DNA of 64,000 nt, from NCBI GenBank assembly GCA_016462645.1, contig JAEMSX010000001.1, positions 65,999 through 129,998 on the forward strand. Direction: 5' to 3'. The position numbers and the translations under genes are program-made. The stretch's first letter is position 1. Every line of letters begins with the position of its first letter. Shown here piece by piece: positions 51,801 through 59,140 of the stretch. This DNA comes from Thermoleophilaceae bacterium. GTDB taxonomy: Bacteria > Actinomycetota > Thermoleophilia > Solirubrobacterales > JACPNS01. The notes under the pieces were generated by a model that ran no database searches, was not told the DNA's origin, and saw only the letters and a list, made by a program, of their open reading frames with translations.

Positions 51801-52439
51801 TTCTCCGACAACCGCGTGCGCGCGGCGCGAATCGGCTTTGAGGTCCTCGTCGAGGATCAGGGCAGCGGCGTCGACTCGAACTCCGGCGCCTGCGTCGCCA
51901 AGCCGCGCAAGGGCGGCGTGATCACCGGCAGCGTGATCATCAGCAACGGAAACCTGCGCTGCTCGCTCGAGAACCTGCCCGACGGAGACACCGACATCGA
52001 GATCCGCGCTGCGGACCATCGCGGCCATGTGACCGTGCTGAAGGCCGCCGTGACGGTCGAGTCGCCGCCACCGCCGGTCGATCCGGTCCTCACGATCACG
52101 GCGCCCTCATCGGGCCAGTCGATCACCCAGGGCAGCAGCATGATGATCGGCTTCTCAATGGTGGGGACCGGCCCGTTCACCTACCGGTGCGCGGTCGACA
52201 ACATCATCGTGCTGGCAAGCTGCGTCTCGGGAGCGTCGATCAGCACCGCCGGCATGAGCACCGGCACCCATATCTTGAAGGTCGTCGCTTATGACGCCGT
52301 CGGGAGCTACGAAGCCACTCGCGCGTTCAACATCGTCGCGGACGACAGCCCGCCGGTCTGCGCCGCGATCTACCCGCCGCCGCCCGGCTGCCCGGGCTAC
52401 ATCCCGCCCGGCGGAGGTGGCGTGATCACGCTGCCGTAG
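48891..52439 (+). CDS. Giant secreted surface protein with A-B module and Ca-motif repeats
   Basis: 1182 aa from ATG 48891 (AGGGGG site 8 nt upstream; the track start 6 codons earlier is less likely). Signal peptide to 'QAAAAD'. Module A (~35-250, 'SVSTTQAGGHPNLTLNY'), module B (~255-440), an Ig-like repeat (~455-525, 'WECAIDDGPFAAC'), then five ~100-residue domains, four bearing DxDxDGxxD ('DADGDGVAD', 'DADNDGFAD', 'DADGDGFAD', 'DADGDGFSD'), probably Ca-binding. The last two are near-identical 107-aa copies. A final Ig-like domain and Pro-rich tail 'YPPPPGCPGYIPPGGGG' end it. Paralogous to the 25.1 kb gene. Function unknown, probably surface or adhesion. Confidence 0.85.
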   Translation: MTTRIDAVRIRACLTFALTLAFFAFVGTGQAAAADFTWSSSVSTTQAGGHPNLTLNYASSSTQSLTRLDVDLPQGMMHRNRLSGACSNPLYLADNCPAGSTLGTVSARIVVARVPVTVAGTIYQLAEPTGDADATFGIVLRPPLSALGLTGKIFVRNQISFTNGGGLRSSLVGPLDSVTVLGATLPSRISQLRLTYNAQTPTGGLALISNPTGCKSQAFTVRGTFSDGSTRDHSSSFTTTGCPAVPFAPTAGAELDNNFAGERSSFALLLGNNGSSSVSALHAGHVVVIGHDFSEVGEFDFEQIDGGVLCSDGSISTPEGCPAASQLGEISADIEGFGTVTGKTFATFSPGHKTISEITLRQGVTVRFAGEIGGADKSTISFTGLPQLPITAFRFRATKPILRLNNTCAIRLTRMSSHTFGDGHAVNQVAIPAAECRPPAAPTITDGPDRGITINTSHVEYRFTGKEVDTAWECAIDDGPFAACASPFVDDWQGEGAHSFSVRGVRGGLTGPATTATFSIDTIPPTVSFVGDEYTDADGDGVADKPFRPDDFEFTFDVADDGSGLNFDKLDAAFQSASDPDAPSTRSVKQPRPHTQGHVQVGGAALAPPGPGTATATAVDLAGNATTIAIGLIIDSEPPEVVINERRAHFTDASNAEVPIEISDDSLKYPQGEVTAECERKGWDGTVKGSAKIVTDRDTGRSKGFCSFTDVPEGSFKVTVRGWDPVKKESVAEGDLIVDRSPPEIKFTNPEDADADNDGFADGRFRPASFEVPAEFVDDGSGVDPDGSTCRGKGIVKGIGGTVTPNGMTCTLEGLPDGDVEVEFAARNYVGTVTIVKRSFTVDTTGPTLSFVEPGDLDADGDGFADERYRAAQIDFEVRADDPGSGVDPNSGACRVTPRKGGVVTGTIIINNGSLRCSFADLPDGDADVEIRAADHRGHVTVLKAAVTVDTTPPAMSFVDPGDLDADGDGFSDNRVRAARIGFEVLVEDQGSGVDSNSGACVAKPRKGGVITGSVIISNGNLRCSLENLPDGDTDIEIRAADHRGHVTVLKAAVTVESPPPPVDPVLTITAPSSGQSITQGSSMMIGFSMVGTGPFTYRCAVDNIIVLASCVSGASISTAGMSTGTHILKVVAYDAVGSYEATRAFNIVADDSPPVCAAIYPPPPGCPGYIPPGGGGVITLP
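51420..52061 (+). repeat. Tandem 321-bp repeat inside the surface-protein gene
   Basis: Two head-to-tail 321-bp (107-codon) units (about 51420-51740 and 51741-52061). Stretches are nearly identical, for example the codons for 'PGDLDADGDGF' and 'IRAADHRGHVTVLKAAVTV'. Similarity at DNA level indicates recent duplication or gene conversion. Confidence 0.8.
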
Positions 52440-52449
52440 GCTGCGATGG

Positions 52450-53043
52450 ATGCAGAACGCCAGCCGATCCCGCCTTGAGCTCCTCGTCGGAGTCTCTGCG
52501 CTGGGTTTCTCCGTTCTCTATCTCGCTTCAGACATCATCGAGGCCGCTCAGGGGGAGTTCTCGGTGGGCCAGCTCTGGCTCACGCTGATCGCCGAGCTCG
52601 CGATCCCCTTCTTCGTCTTCGGCCTCTACTGGATCAGGCGAAGCGAGTTCGGCCCGATTGGGACGTTCAGCGCCTATCTCTACGCATACGCCTACGTCTT
52701 CTTCACCTTCACCGTCGCCTACGCGCTGATCGACGACACGCCCGACTACGAAACGCTCAGCGACGACCTCGCCCCATGGATGCTGATCCACGGCGCGATC
52801 ATGCTCGTCGCGGGAATTGGATTCGGCTACTCGATCATCAAGAGCCGGCCGTATCCGCGCTGGACCGGGATCGCGCTGATCGCGGGCGTCGTTCTCGTGA
52901 GCGCGACGCAGGGCGCGCCTGTCGGGATCGAACTCGTGGCCGCCGCTGCGCGCGACCTCGCATTCGCCGGAATGGGCCTGTCGCTCCTTCTGACCCAGCC
53001 GGAGAGACGCGCCGCGGCCAGATCACATAGCTTGAAACCGTGA
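52450..53043 (+). CDS. Six-helix membrane protein of unknown function
   Basis: 197 aa with about six hydrophobic helices and a short basic tail. No motif recognised. TAGGCT lies 7 nt before ATG 52450; the same TAG is the stop of the upstream gene. It is joined to the next small membrane protein by a GTGA overlap, so the two are probably one functional unit. Confidence 0.75.
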   Translation: MQNASRSRLELLVGVSALGFSVLYLASDIIEAAQGEFSVGQLWLTLIAELAIPFFVFGLYWIRRSEFGPIGTFSAYLYAYAYVFFTFTVAYALIDDTPDYETLSDDLAPWMLIHGAIMLVAGIGFGYSIIKSRPYPRWTGIALIAGVVLVSATQGAPVGIELVAAAARDLAFAGMGLSLLLTQPERRAAARSHSLKP

Positions 53044-53354
53044 ACGATTCAGACGAGAACACCGCCGCGAAGCGCTCGACGGGCACGGCCGCGCCGTTCA
53101 ACATCGCCTGGTTGATCTTCTTTGGCCTGCTGATCTTCTCGCCCGGCACGCTTGATGACATCTGGAACTGGGTTCAGGACCTCGCGACGGTCTGGGAAGT
53201 CGTGATCTGGCTCCTGACGCTGCCGTACATGCTCGCGCTCGCGATCTGGGAGTCGGACTGGCAGACCTGGATCCGGATCGTCCTTGTGGTTCTGATCGCG
53301 CTGATCTGGACCGGGATGACGAACTCGCCAAAGCCGGCCGGGCGCAAGGACTGA
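53040..53354 (+). CDS. Small membrane protein of unknown function
   Basis: 104 aa with a hydrophilic N-terminus and three hydrophobic segments ('FNIAWLIFFGLLIFSPGTL', 'VWEVVIWLLTLPYMLALAIW' and 'WIRIVLVVLIALIWTGMT'). GTG start overlaps the stop of the preceding membrane-protein gene. No family recognised. Confidence 0.7.
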   Translation: MNDSDENTAAKRSTGTAAPFNIAWLIFFGLLIFSPGTLDDIWNWVQDLATVWEVVIWLLTLPYMLALAIWESDWQTWIRIVLVVLIALIWTGMTNSPKPAGRKD

Positions 53355-53358
53355 ACTG

Positions 53359-54330
53359 GTGCGCGCGATGGAGTTCAGGGCGGTTGGCCGGCCGCTCGAA
53401 CCGGTCGATCGCGATGCGCCGGTTGCCGGCGTCGATCAGCTCCTTCTGACCGTCGAAGCCTGCGGCGTCTGTCGCACCGATCTCCACCTGATTGACGGTG
53501 AAGTCGCGATCGCCGACCCGCCGCGGATTCTCGGTCACCAGATCGTCGGACGCGCGATCGACGGCCGGCGCTTCGGCGTCCCGTGGCTCGGCTGGACCTG
53601 CGGCGCATGCAAGTACTGCACGAGCGGTCGCGAGAATCTCTGCCCGCAAGCGCAGTTCACCGGCTGCGACATCGACGGGGGCTTCGCCGAGCAGACAGTT
53701 GTCGACAAGCGCTACGCCTTCCCGCTTCCGGACGACGCAGGCGCGGCCGACCTCGCCCCGCTGCTCTGCGCGGGGCTGATCGGCTATCGCTGCCTGCGCA
53801 TGTGTGGCGACGCGCAGCGCCTCGGAATCTACGGCTTCGGTGCGGCCGCGCACTTGATCACCCAGGTCGCCGTGCACCAGGGCCGGGAGGTCTACGCCTT
53901 CACCCGCGCCGGCGACGACGCGGCGCAGTCGGACGCGCGCGAGCTCGGGGCAGTCTGGGCTGGGGGCTCCGAGGAGCGACCGCCGGACGAGCTCGACGCG
54001 GCGATCATCTTCGCCCCGGTCGGCGCGCTGGTCCCGCTGGCGCTCGCGGCGATCGCGCCCGGCGGCACGGTCGTCTGCGGCGGGATCCACATGAGCGAGA
54101 TTCCCGCCTTCAGCTACGACCTGCTCTGGGGAGAGCGACAGCTTCGATCCGTGGCCAATCTCACGCGCCTCGACGGCGAGGAGTTCCTCGAGCTCGCGCC
54201 GAGCATTCCGGTTGTGAGCAAGACGACGATCTACTCGCTTGACCAGACCAACGAGGCTCTGGCCGACCTGCGAGCCGGCAACTTCACCGGCTCCGCGGTG
54301 ATCGTTCCCGGCACCCCCATGAGCCCGTAA
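53359..54330 (+). CDS. Zinc-dependent alcohol dehydrogenase (MDR family)
   Basis: 323 aa. Catalytic zinc ligands lie in 'EACGVCRTDLHL' and 'ILGHQIVGR'. The structural zinc site is complete ('CGACKYCTSGRENLC'). A Rossmann start is 'LGIYGFGAAAHLITQVAV'. GTG 53359 has AAGGA 8 nt upstream; ATG 53368 is the alternative. Length is slightly short for the class I family, similar to AdhA-type enzymes. Substrate not predictable. The next gene, a crotonase, starts 9 nt after the stop. Confidence 0.93.
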   Translation: MRAMEFRAVGRPLEPVDRDAPVAGVDQLLLTVEACGVCRTDLHLIDGEVAIADPPRILGHQIVGRAIDGRRFGVPWLGWTCGACKYCTSGRENLCPQAQFTGCDIDGGFAEQTVVDKRYAFPLPDDAGAADLAPLLCAGLIGYRCLRMCGDAQRLGIYGFGAAAHLITQVAVHQGREVYAFTRAGDDAAQSDARELGAVWAGGSEERPPDELDAAIIFAPVGALVPLALAAIAPGGTVVCGGIHMSEIPAFSYDLLWGERQLRSVANLTRLDGEEFLELAPSIPVVSKTTIYSLDQTNEALADLRAGNFTGSAVIVPGTPMSP

Positions 54331-54339
54331 GCTGACTCC

Positions 54340-55098
54340 ATGCCCGAAGTGAAGTACGAACGCGTCGGAGCCGCGGCAATCGTCACGATCAACCGCCCCG
54401 AACGACGCAACGCCGTCGACGGCGCGACGGCCGATCAGCTGCAGGCCGCCTACGAGCAGTTCGTCGCCGACGACGACGCGCTGTGCATGGTGCTGACCGG
54501 CGCGGGCGGCGAAGCATTCTGCGCGGGCGCCGACCTGAAGGCGCTCGACTCCTACGGCCCGCGCATCCTTGCCGGCAGCGACCCGATGGGGTTCACGCGT
54601 CAGACCAGCCCGAAGCCCACGATCGCCGCGATCAGCGGTTGGGCACTCGCGGGCGGATTTGAGCTTGCGCTGTGGTGCGACCTGCGGATCTGCGCCGAAG
54701 GGACGACGTTCGGCTTTCCCGAACGACGCTGGGGCGTCCCGTTGATCGACGGCGGTACTCAGCGGATCGCCCGCGTGGTCGGCCTCGGACGCGCGCTTGA
54801 CCTGGTGCTGACCGGAAGGATGGTCGAGCTTGACGAGGCCGAATCGATCGGCCTGGTCACGCGGCGGGTGCCGAAGGGCGAGCACCTGAACGCGGCGCTC
54901 GAGCTGGCCCAGCAGCTCGCGCAGTTCCCACCGGAGACGATGCTGGCCGACCGCGCGTCGCTGCTGGCGGGATTCGGTCGACCACTCGAGGAAGGCCTTC
55001 AGCTCGAAGCCGAGGCCGGACTCAAGACGCTCGAAGTCGCGATGAAGGGCGCGGAGCGATTTGCGGGCGGCGCCGGACGCGGCGGCGCGGGCGTCTAA
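54340..55098 (+). CDS. Enoyl-CoA hydratase/isomerase family protein
   Basis: 252-aa crotonase fold. Oxyanion-hole segments are 'EAFCAGADLKAL' and 'ISGWALAGGFELALWCDLRI', followed by 'FGFPERRWGVPLIDGGTQRIARVVG'. It acts on acyl-CoA thioesters in beta-oxidation or related catabolism. TAAGCT, whose TAA is the ADH stop, lies 6 nt before ATG, so it may have its own leaderless transcript. Its stop interlocks with the convergent cupin gene (CTAA). Confidence 0.92.
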   Translation: MPEVKYERVGAAAIVTINRPERRNAVDGATADQLQAAYEQFVADDDALCMVLTGAGGEAFCAGADLKALDSYGPRILAGSDPMGFTRQTSPKPTIAAISGWALAGGFELALWCDLRICAEGTTFGFPERRWGVPLIDGGTQRIARVVGLGRALDLVLTGRMVELDEAESIGLVTRRVPKGEHLNAALELAQQLAQFPPETMLADRASLLAGFGRPLEEGLQLEAEAGLKTLEVAMKGAERFAGGAGRGGAGV

Positions 55099-55925
55099 AC
55101 GATCGTCGGTTTGTTCGACGCGTACGGCTCGCCGGCCGGAGCGCCGATCGCGATGATCCGAACTCCGTCGTCCCCCGCGTGCCACTTGCGCACAACGTCG
55201 GGCTCGATGCTGACCATCTCGCCTTCAGTCAGCTCGATCCTGTCGTCGTCCACCTCAACGACACCCGAACCACGGGCGATCACGTAGACCTCCTGCTGCC
55301 TGTCCTCCTCATGCATGTGCCGGGGATAGGCGCTGTCGTTGCCGCCGTGTGGCTGGACATCAAGCTCATTGAGTCCGAATGAAGTCACTCCGAGCGCTCG
55401 GCCCAGTGGATAGAGCGTGACGCCCTCAAAGACTCCGGTGAGTGCGCCGCAGCCCTCGATCGGCACGGCCAGGTAGTCCTCGGTCGACTCGTAGCCCTCG
55501 GTCGCCCTGATCCCGGGGAGTCCTGACGGATCGGGTTCAGGCGCGCCCAACTCCAGGGGCGCGAAAGGCTCATAGGCCTGACCCGGCGTGCCGCCCACAA
55601 TCAGGACTTGCAGACCGTCGGGACCGGAGATCAGAGTGCGACTCGCGGTCGGTCCGACCCGAACCGCGACGCCGGGATCGATGTGCACGCGCTCCGCGCC
55701 GACGTCGATCCAGCCGCTCCCCTTGAGCGGGATGTAGACCTCTTCCTGCCCGTCAAAGGTATGGACGTGGCGCGGGATGCGGTCGAAGTTCGGCGGAAGG
55801 TCCATCACGCCGAGTCCGAATGCCTGGACGCCCAGCGAGCCTCGGGCCCGCCTGTAACTTCCGCGCCAGATCGCTTCCATCTCTTCGATTGGCATGTGCG
55901 TGACGCCGGCGATTGTTTCACTCAT
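55095..55925 (-). CDS. Bicupin protein
   Basis: 276 aa with two cupin_2 domains. Each keeps the metal-binding pattern: 'IPRHVHTFDGQEEVYIPLKGSGWIDV' near residue 45 and 'YPRHMHEEDRQQEVYVIARGSGVVEV' near 200. The two halves are duplicates. Possible roles are dioxygenase, isomerase or sugar/ligand binding; not resolvable. It is divergent from the NUDIX gene with starts only 15 nt apart, so promoters must overlap. Confidence 0.85.
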   Translation of the reverse strand: MSETIAGVTHMPIEEMEAIWRGSYRRARGSLGVQAFGLGVMDLPPNFDRIPRHVHTFDGQEEVYIPLKGSGWIDVGAERVHIDPGVAVRVGPTASRTLISGPDGLQVLIVGGTPGQAYEPFAPLELGAPEPDPSGLPGIRATEGYESTEDYLAVPIEGCGALTGVFEGVTLYPLGRALGVTSFGLNELDVQPHGGNDSAYPRHMHEEDRQQEVYVIARGSGVVEVDDDRIELTEGEMVSIEPDVVRKWHAGDDGVRIIAIGAPAGEPYASNKPTIV

Positions 55926-55939
55926 ACGATTCCTCAGCT

Positions 55940-56518
55940 GTGGTGGACTCCACTCAACATATCCGCGAGGCGCTGCTCTCCGATGCGCGCAAGCATAAAC
56001 CGCACGACGAGGCCGAACGGCGTCACCAGCTCGCGATGATCGACTGGCTGAGCGACCCGAGCACCGATGGTCCGTTCGATCGCAACGTGTTCGATCCCGG
56101 ACACGCGACGGGCAGCTGTTTCGTGGTCGGCACAGACGGTCGCGCGGCGCTGATCTTCCACAAGAACCTCAAGCTCTGGGTGCAGCCCGGCGGCCACGCC
56201 GAGCCGGGCGAGAGCGATCCGGCCGTCGTTTCCGCGCGCGAGGCTGAGGAAGAACTCGGGATTTCGCTGGGCGGCGTCGTGCCCGAGCTGTTTGACCTTG
56301 ACGTGCACCGGATCGGCGCGCGCGGCGGGACGCCCGCCCACTTCCACTTCGACTTTCGCACGCTCGCGGTGATCGAACCTGCGGAACTCGCGCCCGCCAC
56401 CGATGCCGCGGAGGCCCGCTGGCTGACCCGCGCGGAGATCTCCGCGATCGGCGTGGACGTCGGCGTGCGGCGGATGGCGGACAAAGCAGTCTTAATGGGA
56501 TTGCTGGCGTCCCGGTAA
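55940..56518 (+). CDS. NUDIX hydrolase
   Basis: 192 aa from GTG 55940; the track start at 55913 would lie inside the divergent cupin gene. The Nudix box is 'GGHAEPGESDPAVVSAREAEEELGIS', with eight rather than seven residues between the first Glu and the REAEEELG core, a spacing seen in one Nudix subgroup. It hydrolyses a nucleoside-diphosphate-linked compound; the substrate is unknown. Confidence 0.9.
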   Translation: MVDSTQHIREALLSDARKHKPHDEAERRHQLAMIDWLSDPSTDGPFDRNVFDPGHATGSCFVVGTDGRAALIFHKNLKLWVQPGGHAEPGESDPAVVSAREAEEELGISLGGVVPELFDLDVHRIGARGGTPAHFHFDFRTLAVIEPAELAPATDAAEARWLTRAEISAIGVDVGVRRMADKAVLMGLLASR

Positions 56519-56542
56519 TCGCCGCGGTCCATAATCCGAAAC

Positions 56543-57478
56543 TTGCTCGGACGCACAAATTCGGTGAGACGCAATCTCCTGGCGCTGCTGATCGCTTCGC
56601 CTTGGCTGGCCGCGGCATGTATACGCATCTTCTCGCTCGACTACGTCTGGCCGCTGATCCCGCTGGTCGCGTTCACGCCGCAGATGCTCGTGCTGATGTC
56701 AATCCCCCTCATCGCGGCGTTCGCGATGCGCGCGAAGTACATGGCGATCGTGCTGGTCGTGACCGCCGGGGTCCTGGTGGCGCTGCTGCTTCCGCGCGCG
56801 ATCGGCAATGAGCAACCCGAGGCGCACGGCCGGACGATCACGATCTTCAGCGCGAACCTGCTCGCCGGCGCCGCTCAGCCCGCGCCGCTGCTCGCGGCGA
56901 TCGAGCGGAGCGATCCCGACATCATCGCGCTGCAGGAGGCGACGCCGGGAAACCTGGAGATGCTCAAAGGGGCGGGCGTGCTCACCGAGTACCCGCACTT
57001 CGCGGGAAGCCCGGAAGTCGGGACGCGGGGCTACTTCACGCTGTCGCGCTGGCCCCTGAAGGAGATCCCGGGGAGCGGGCTGATCGACGGGCGCTGGCCG
57101 GAGATGCGCGTGGTGGGCACCGGGATGATCTTCCGCAACATCCACCCGAGCCCGCCGCTCAAATTTGGCAACACGCCGAAGTGGAAACAGGCGCTCAGCG
57201 AGATTCCCAGCTCGCGCGGCAACCGCGTGATCTCCGGCGACTTCAACGCGACGCTCGACCACCGCGACTTTCGTTCGGTGCTGAGCCGTGGCTATCGCGA
57301 CTCGGCCGACCAGACCGGCAACGGATTCAAATGGACGTGGGTGGTGACGCGCACGGGACGTCTTGTGATCGACCACGTGCTTGTTCCACCCGGCGTGGAG
57401 GTTCAGGACTTCCGGGTCATCGATCTGCCCGGCAGTGATCACAACGCTGTGGTCGCGAAGCTGCGGCTCCCGGGCTAG
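56543..57478 (+). CDS. Membrane-anchored endonuclease/exonuclease/phosphatase family protein
   Basis: 311 aa. Three N-terminal TM helices (~10-85) precede an EEP catalytic domain: 'TIFSANLLAGAAQPAPLLAAIERSDPDIIALQEAT' (Glu metal site), 'VISGDFNATLDHRDF' and C-terminal 'GSDHNAVVAKL'. The layout is that of actinobacterial DNase-I-like membrane proteins, probably a phosphodiesterase acting outside the cell. TTG 56543 has CATAAT 7 nt upstream (leaderless pattern); GTG 56564 is the alternative start. Confidence 0.88.
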   Translation: MLGRTNSVRRNLLALLIASPWLAAACIRIFSLDYVWPLIPLVAFTPQMLVLMSIPLIAAFAMRAKYMAIVLVVTAGVLVALLLPRAIGNEQPEAHGRTITIFSANLLAGAAQPAPLLAAIERSDPDIIALQEATPGNLEMLKGAGVLTEYPHFAGSPEVGTRGYFTLSRWPLKEIPGSGLIDGRWPEMRVVGTGMIFRNIHPSPPLKFGNTPKWKQALSEIPSSRGNRVISGDFNATLDHRDFRSVLSRGYRDSADQTGNGFKWTWVVTRTGRLVIDHVLVPPGVEVQDFRVIDLPGSDHNAVVAKLRLPG

Positions 57479-58008
57479 AAAGCGTCGACGATCTTGCGCA
57501 CGGTGCGAACGTTGCGCGCGGTCGTGAAGCGGACGGCCTTGGACTTCTTCAGCGCCTCGGCCGCGGGACTCTTCGCTCCCCCGTTCGGCGCCCAGAGGTA
57601 GAACTCGCGGCCCTTCAGCGCGCAGGCTTCGCCGTCCGGGTACTCGGCCTCGAGCACCGGTCCGATCGCCGCGGCGCGCGGAGGCTCCGGCATGAAGAAC
57701 ACGAACGACTTCGACTCGTCAGTGACGGCGTCGCCGAACGGGTCGTGTGCGAGGACAGACTCGAGCTGCTTCTTCGTGCGGCAGACGACATCGACCTGAA
57801 AGCCGAAGCGCTCACTGATCGCGTCGCTGACGATCCCGTCGATCGCCTTCGGCGAAGCGTGGAGATGGAAGACGGCGTTGCCGCTGTTGAGCAGCGTCTT
57901 GACGTCGGTCGCGCCGAGCTCTTCGAGCAGTTCGCGCAGTTCGGCCATCGGAACCCTGGTGGTCGGGCCGACGTTCACTCCGCGCAGGAGCGCGGCAAAA
58001 CGCGCCAC
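57475..58008 (-). CDS. DUF1697 family protein
   Basis: 177 aa. 'ARFAALLRGVNVGPTTRVPMAELRELLEELGATDVKTLLNSGNAVF' is the DUF1697 signature; the biochemical role is undefined. GTG start 4 nt after the holB stop, so it is the last gene of the tmk-holB-DUF1697 run. The stop interlocks with the EEP gene in CTAG. Confidence 0.9.
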   Translation of the reverse strand: MARFAALLRGVNVGPTTRVPMAELRELLEELGATDVKTLLNSGNAVFHLHASPKAIDGIVSDAISERFGFQVDVVCRTKKQLESVLAHDPFGDAVTDESKSFVFFMPEPPRAAAIGPVLEAEYPDGEACALKGREFYLWAPNGGAKSPAAEALKKSKAVRFTTARNVRTVRKIVDAF

Positions 58009-58012
58009 CCGA

Positions 58013-59140
58013 TCAGACTCCGGCGAGCAACCGGTCGAGCCGGAAGCTCAGGGCCTGCAGGGTCAGCTCTTCGGCGACGTTGCGGCGGAGCTGGCGACGG
58101 GTCGCCTCGACGGCCATCGCCGCATCGATCAACGGTGCGAGCTTGCGCCCCTCGGCGGACTTGACGACAGATGCCGCGCGGTCGCGGGCGAGGATCAGGT
58201 CCGGAGCGCCGCCGGCCGCCGCGGCGATGTCGCGCAGCAGCAGCGCGCAGATTCTCAGTGAGCGATCGAGTGAGTCAGACCGGACGCGGCGCGCGATGCG
58301 GTGCGCGGCCTGCTCGCCCTCCTTCTGGGCGGCCGTCTTCTCGCGACCCTTTGGGAACGCTTCGAGGTCGGCTTCGAGCTTCGCGAGCACGCGCTGTTCC
58401 TCGAGTTCGCCTGCGGCCTGAGCGCGCGCAAGCACACCCTCCCACGGTCGCTCACGGCCGCTGATTCCGTTCAGCGCGCAGCCGACGATCCTTCCGGCCT
58501 CGCTGCGCATCGCGTCGCCCTCGTCGCCGGCGAGTTCGCGGGCGAGCGCGAAATCTCCGCCGCTGAGCGCGGCGCAGCTGGCGGCGCGTTCGGCCTCAAT
58601 CCCTTCGGTGGTGAGCGTCTCGGCGATCACGCTCACCGGCACGGCGTCAAAGCGCACCGACTGGCAGCGCGAGGTGATCGTCGGGAGTACGCGCTCGGGC
58701 TGCGCGGTCAGGAGGATGAAGTGGACATAGTCGGCGGGCTCCTCCAGGGTCTTCAGGAGTTTGTTCGCGACCTTCTCGGACATCGTGTCGACGCGCTCAA
58801 GCACGAAGACCCGCTTGGTGCCCTCCATCGGCGTGCGCGTGGCGCCGCGAACGACCGCGACGTCGATGTCTTCGATCAGCATCTCGTGCGCGCCGCTGGG
58901 CGTGACCCACGTGAGGTCCGGGTGCGAGCCGCGCATCGCTCGGTCGCCTGCGGATTCGGGATCGCGCGCGCCGTCGGCCAGCAGGGCCGCGGCGAACGCA
59001 CGGGCGGCATCGGCCTTGCCGACGCCGCGCGGACCATGAAAGAGATAGGCGTGGGATGCGTCGCCGCTGTCGAGCGACGAAGTGAGCAGCGCACGCGCGT
59101 GCGCGTGGCGTTCAGTGGCCTGGAGGACCGCAGCGCTCAC
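58013..59140 (-). CDS. holB: DNA polymerase III delta' subunit
   Basis: 375-aa clamp-loader AAA+ subunit with a P-loop-like 'LFHGPRGVGKADAARAFAAALL' (Ala after Lys instead of Ser/Thr) and 'SEKVANKLLKTLEEPADYVHFILLTAQPERVLPTITSRCQSVRF', typical of delta'/gamma. The four-Cys zinc module usually placed after the first helix is missing ('GARDPESAGDRAMRGSHPDLTWV'). It overlaps tmk by 4 nt (ATGA), a common bacterial arrangement. Confidence 0.92.
   Translation of the reverse strand: MSAAVLQATERHAHARALLTSSLDSGDASHAYLFHGPRGVGKADAARAFAAALLADGARDPESAGDRAMRGSHPDLTWVTPSGAHEMLIEDIDVAVVRGATRTPMEGTKRVFVLERVDTMSEKVANKLLKTLEEPADYVHFILLTAQPERVLPTITSRCQSVRFDAVPVSVIAETLTTEGIEAERAASCAALSGGDFALARELAGDEGDAMRSEAGRIVGCALNGISGRERPWEGVLARAQAAGELEEQRVLAKLEADLEAFPKGREKTAAQKEGEQAAHRIARRVRSDSLDRSLRICALLLRDIAAAAGGAPDLILARDRAASVVKSAEGRKLAPLIDAAMAVEATRRQLRRNVAEELTLQALSFRLDRLLAGV

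Noticed and set aside
53098-55185. 695-aa minus-strand ORF opposite the small membrane protein, ADH and crotonase genes
   Set aside because: Arg/Asp/Gly-rich low-complexity translation lying antisense to genes with clear motifs. It is a by-product of GC-rich third positions. The same applies to the long antisense ORFs at 1331-2527, 10413-11945, 20311-21888, 21912-23246, 32699-34090, 40208-41983, 42494-44083 and 50850-52028.
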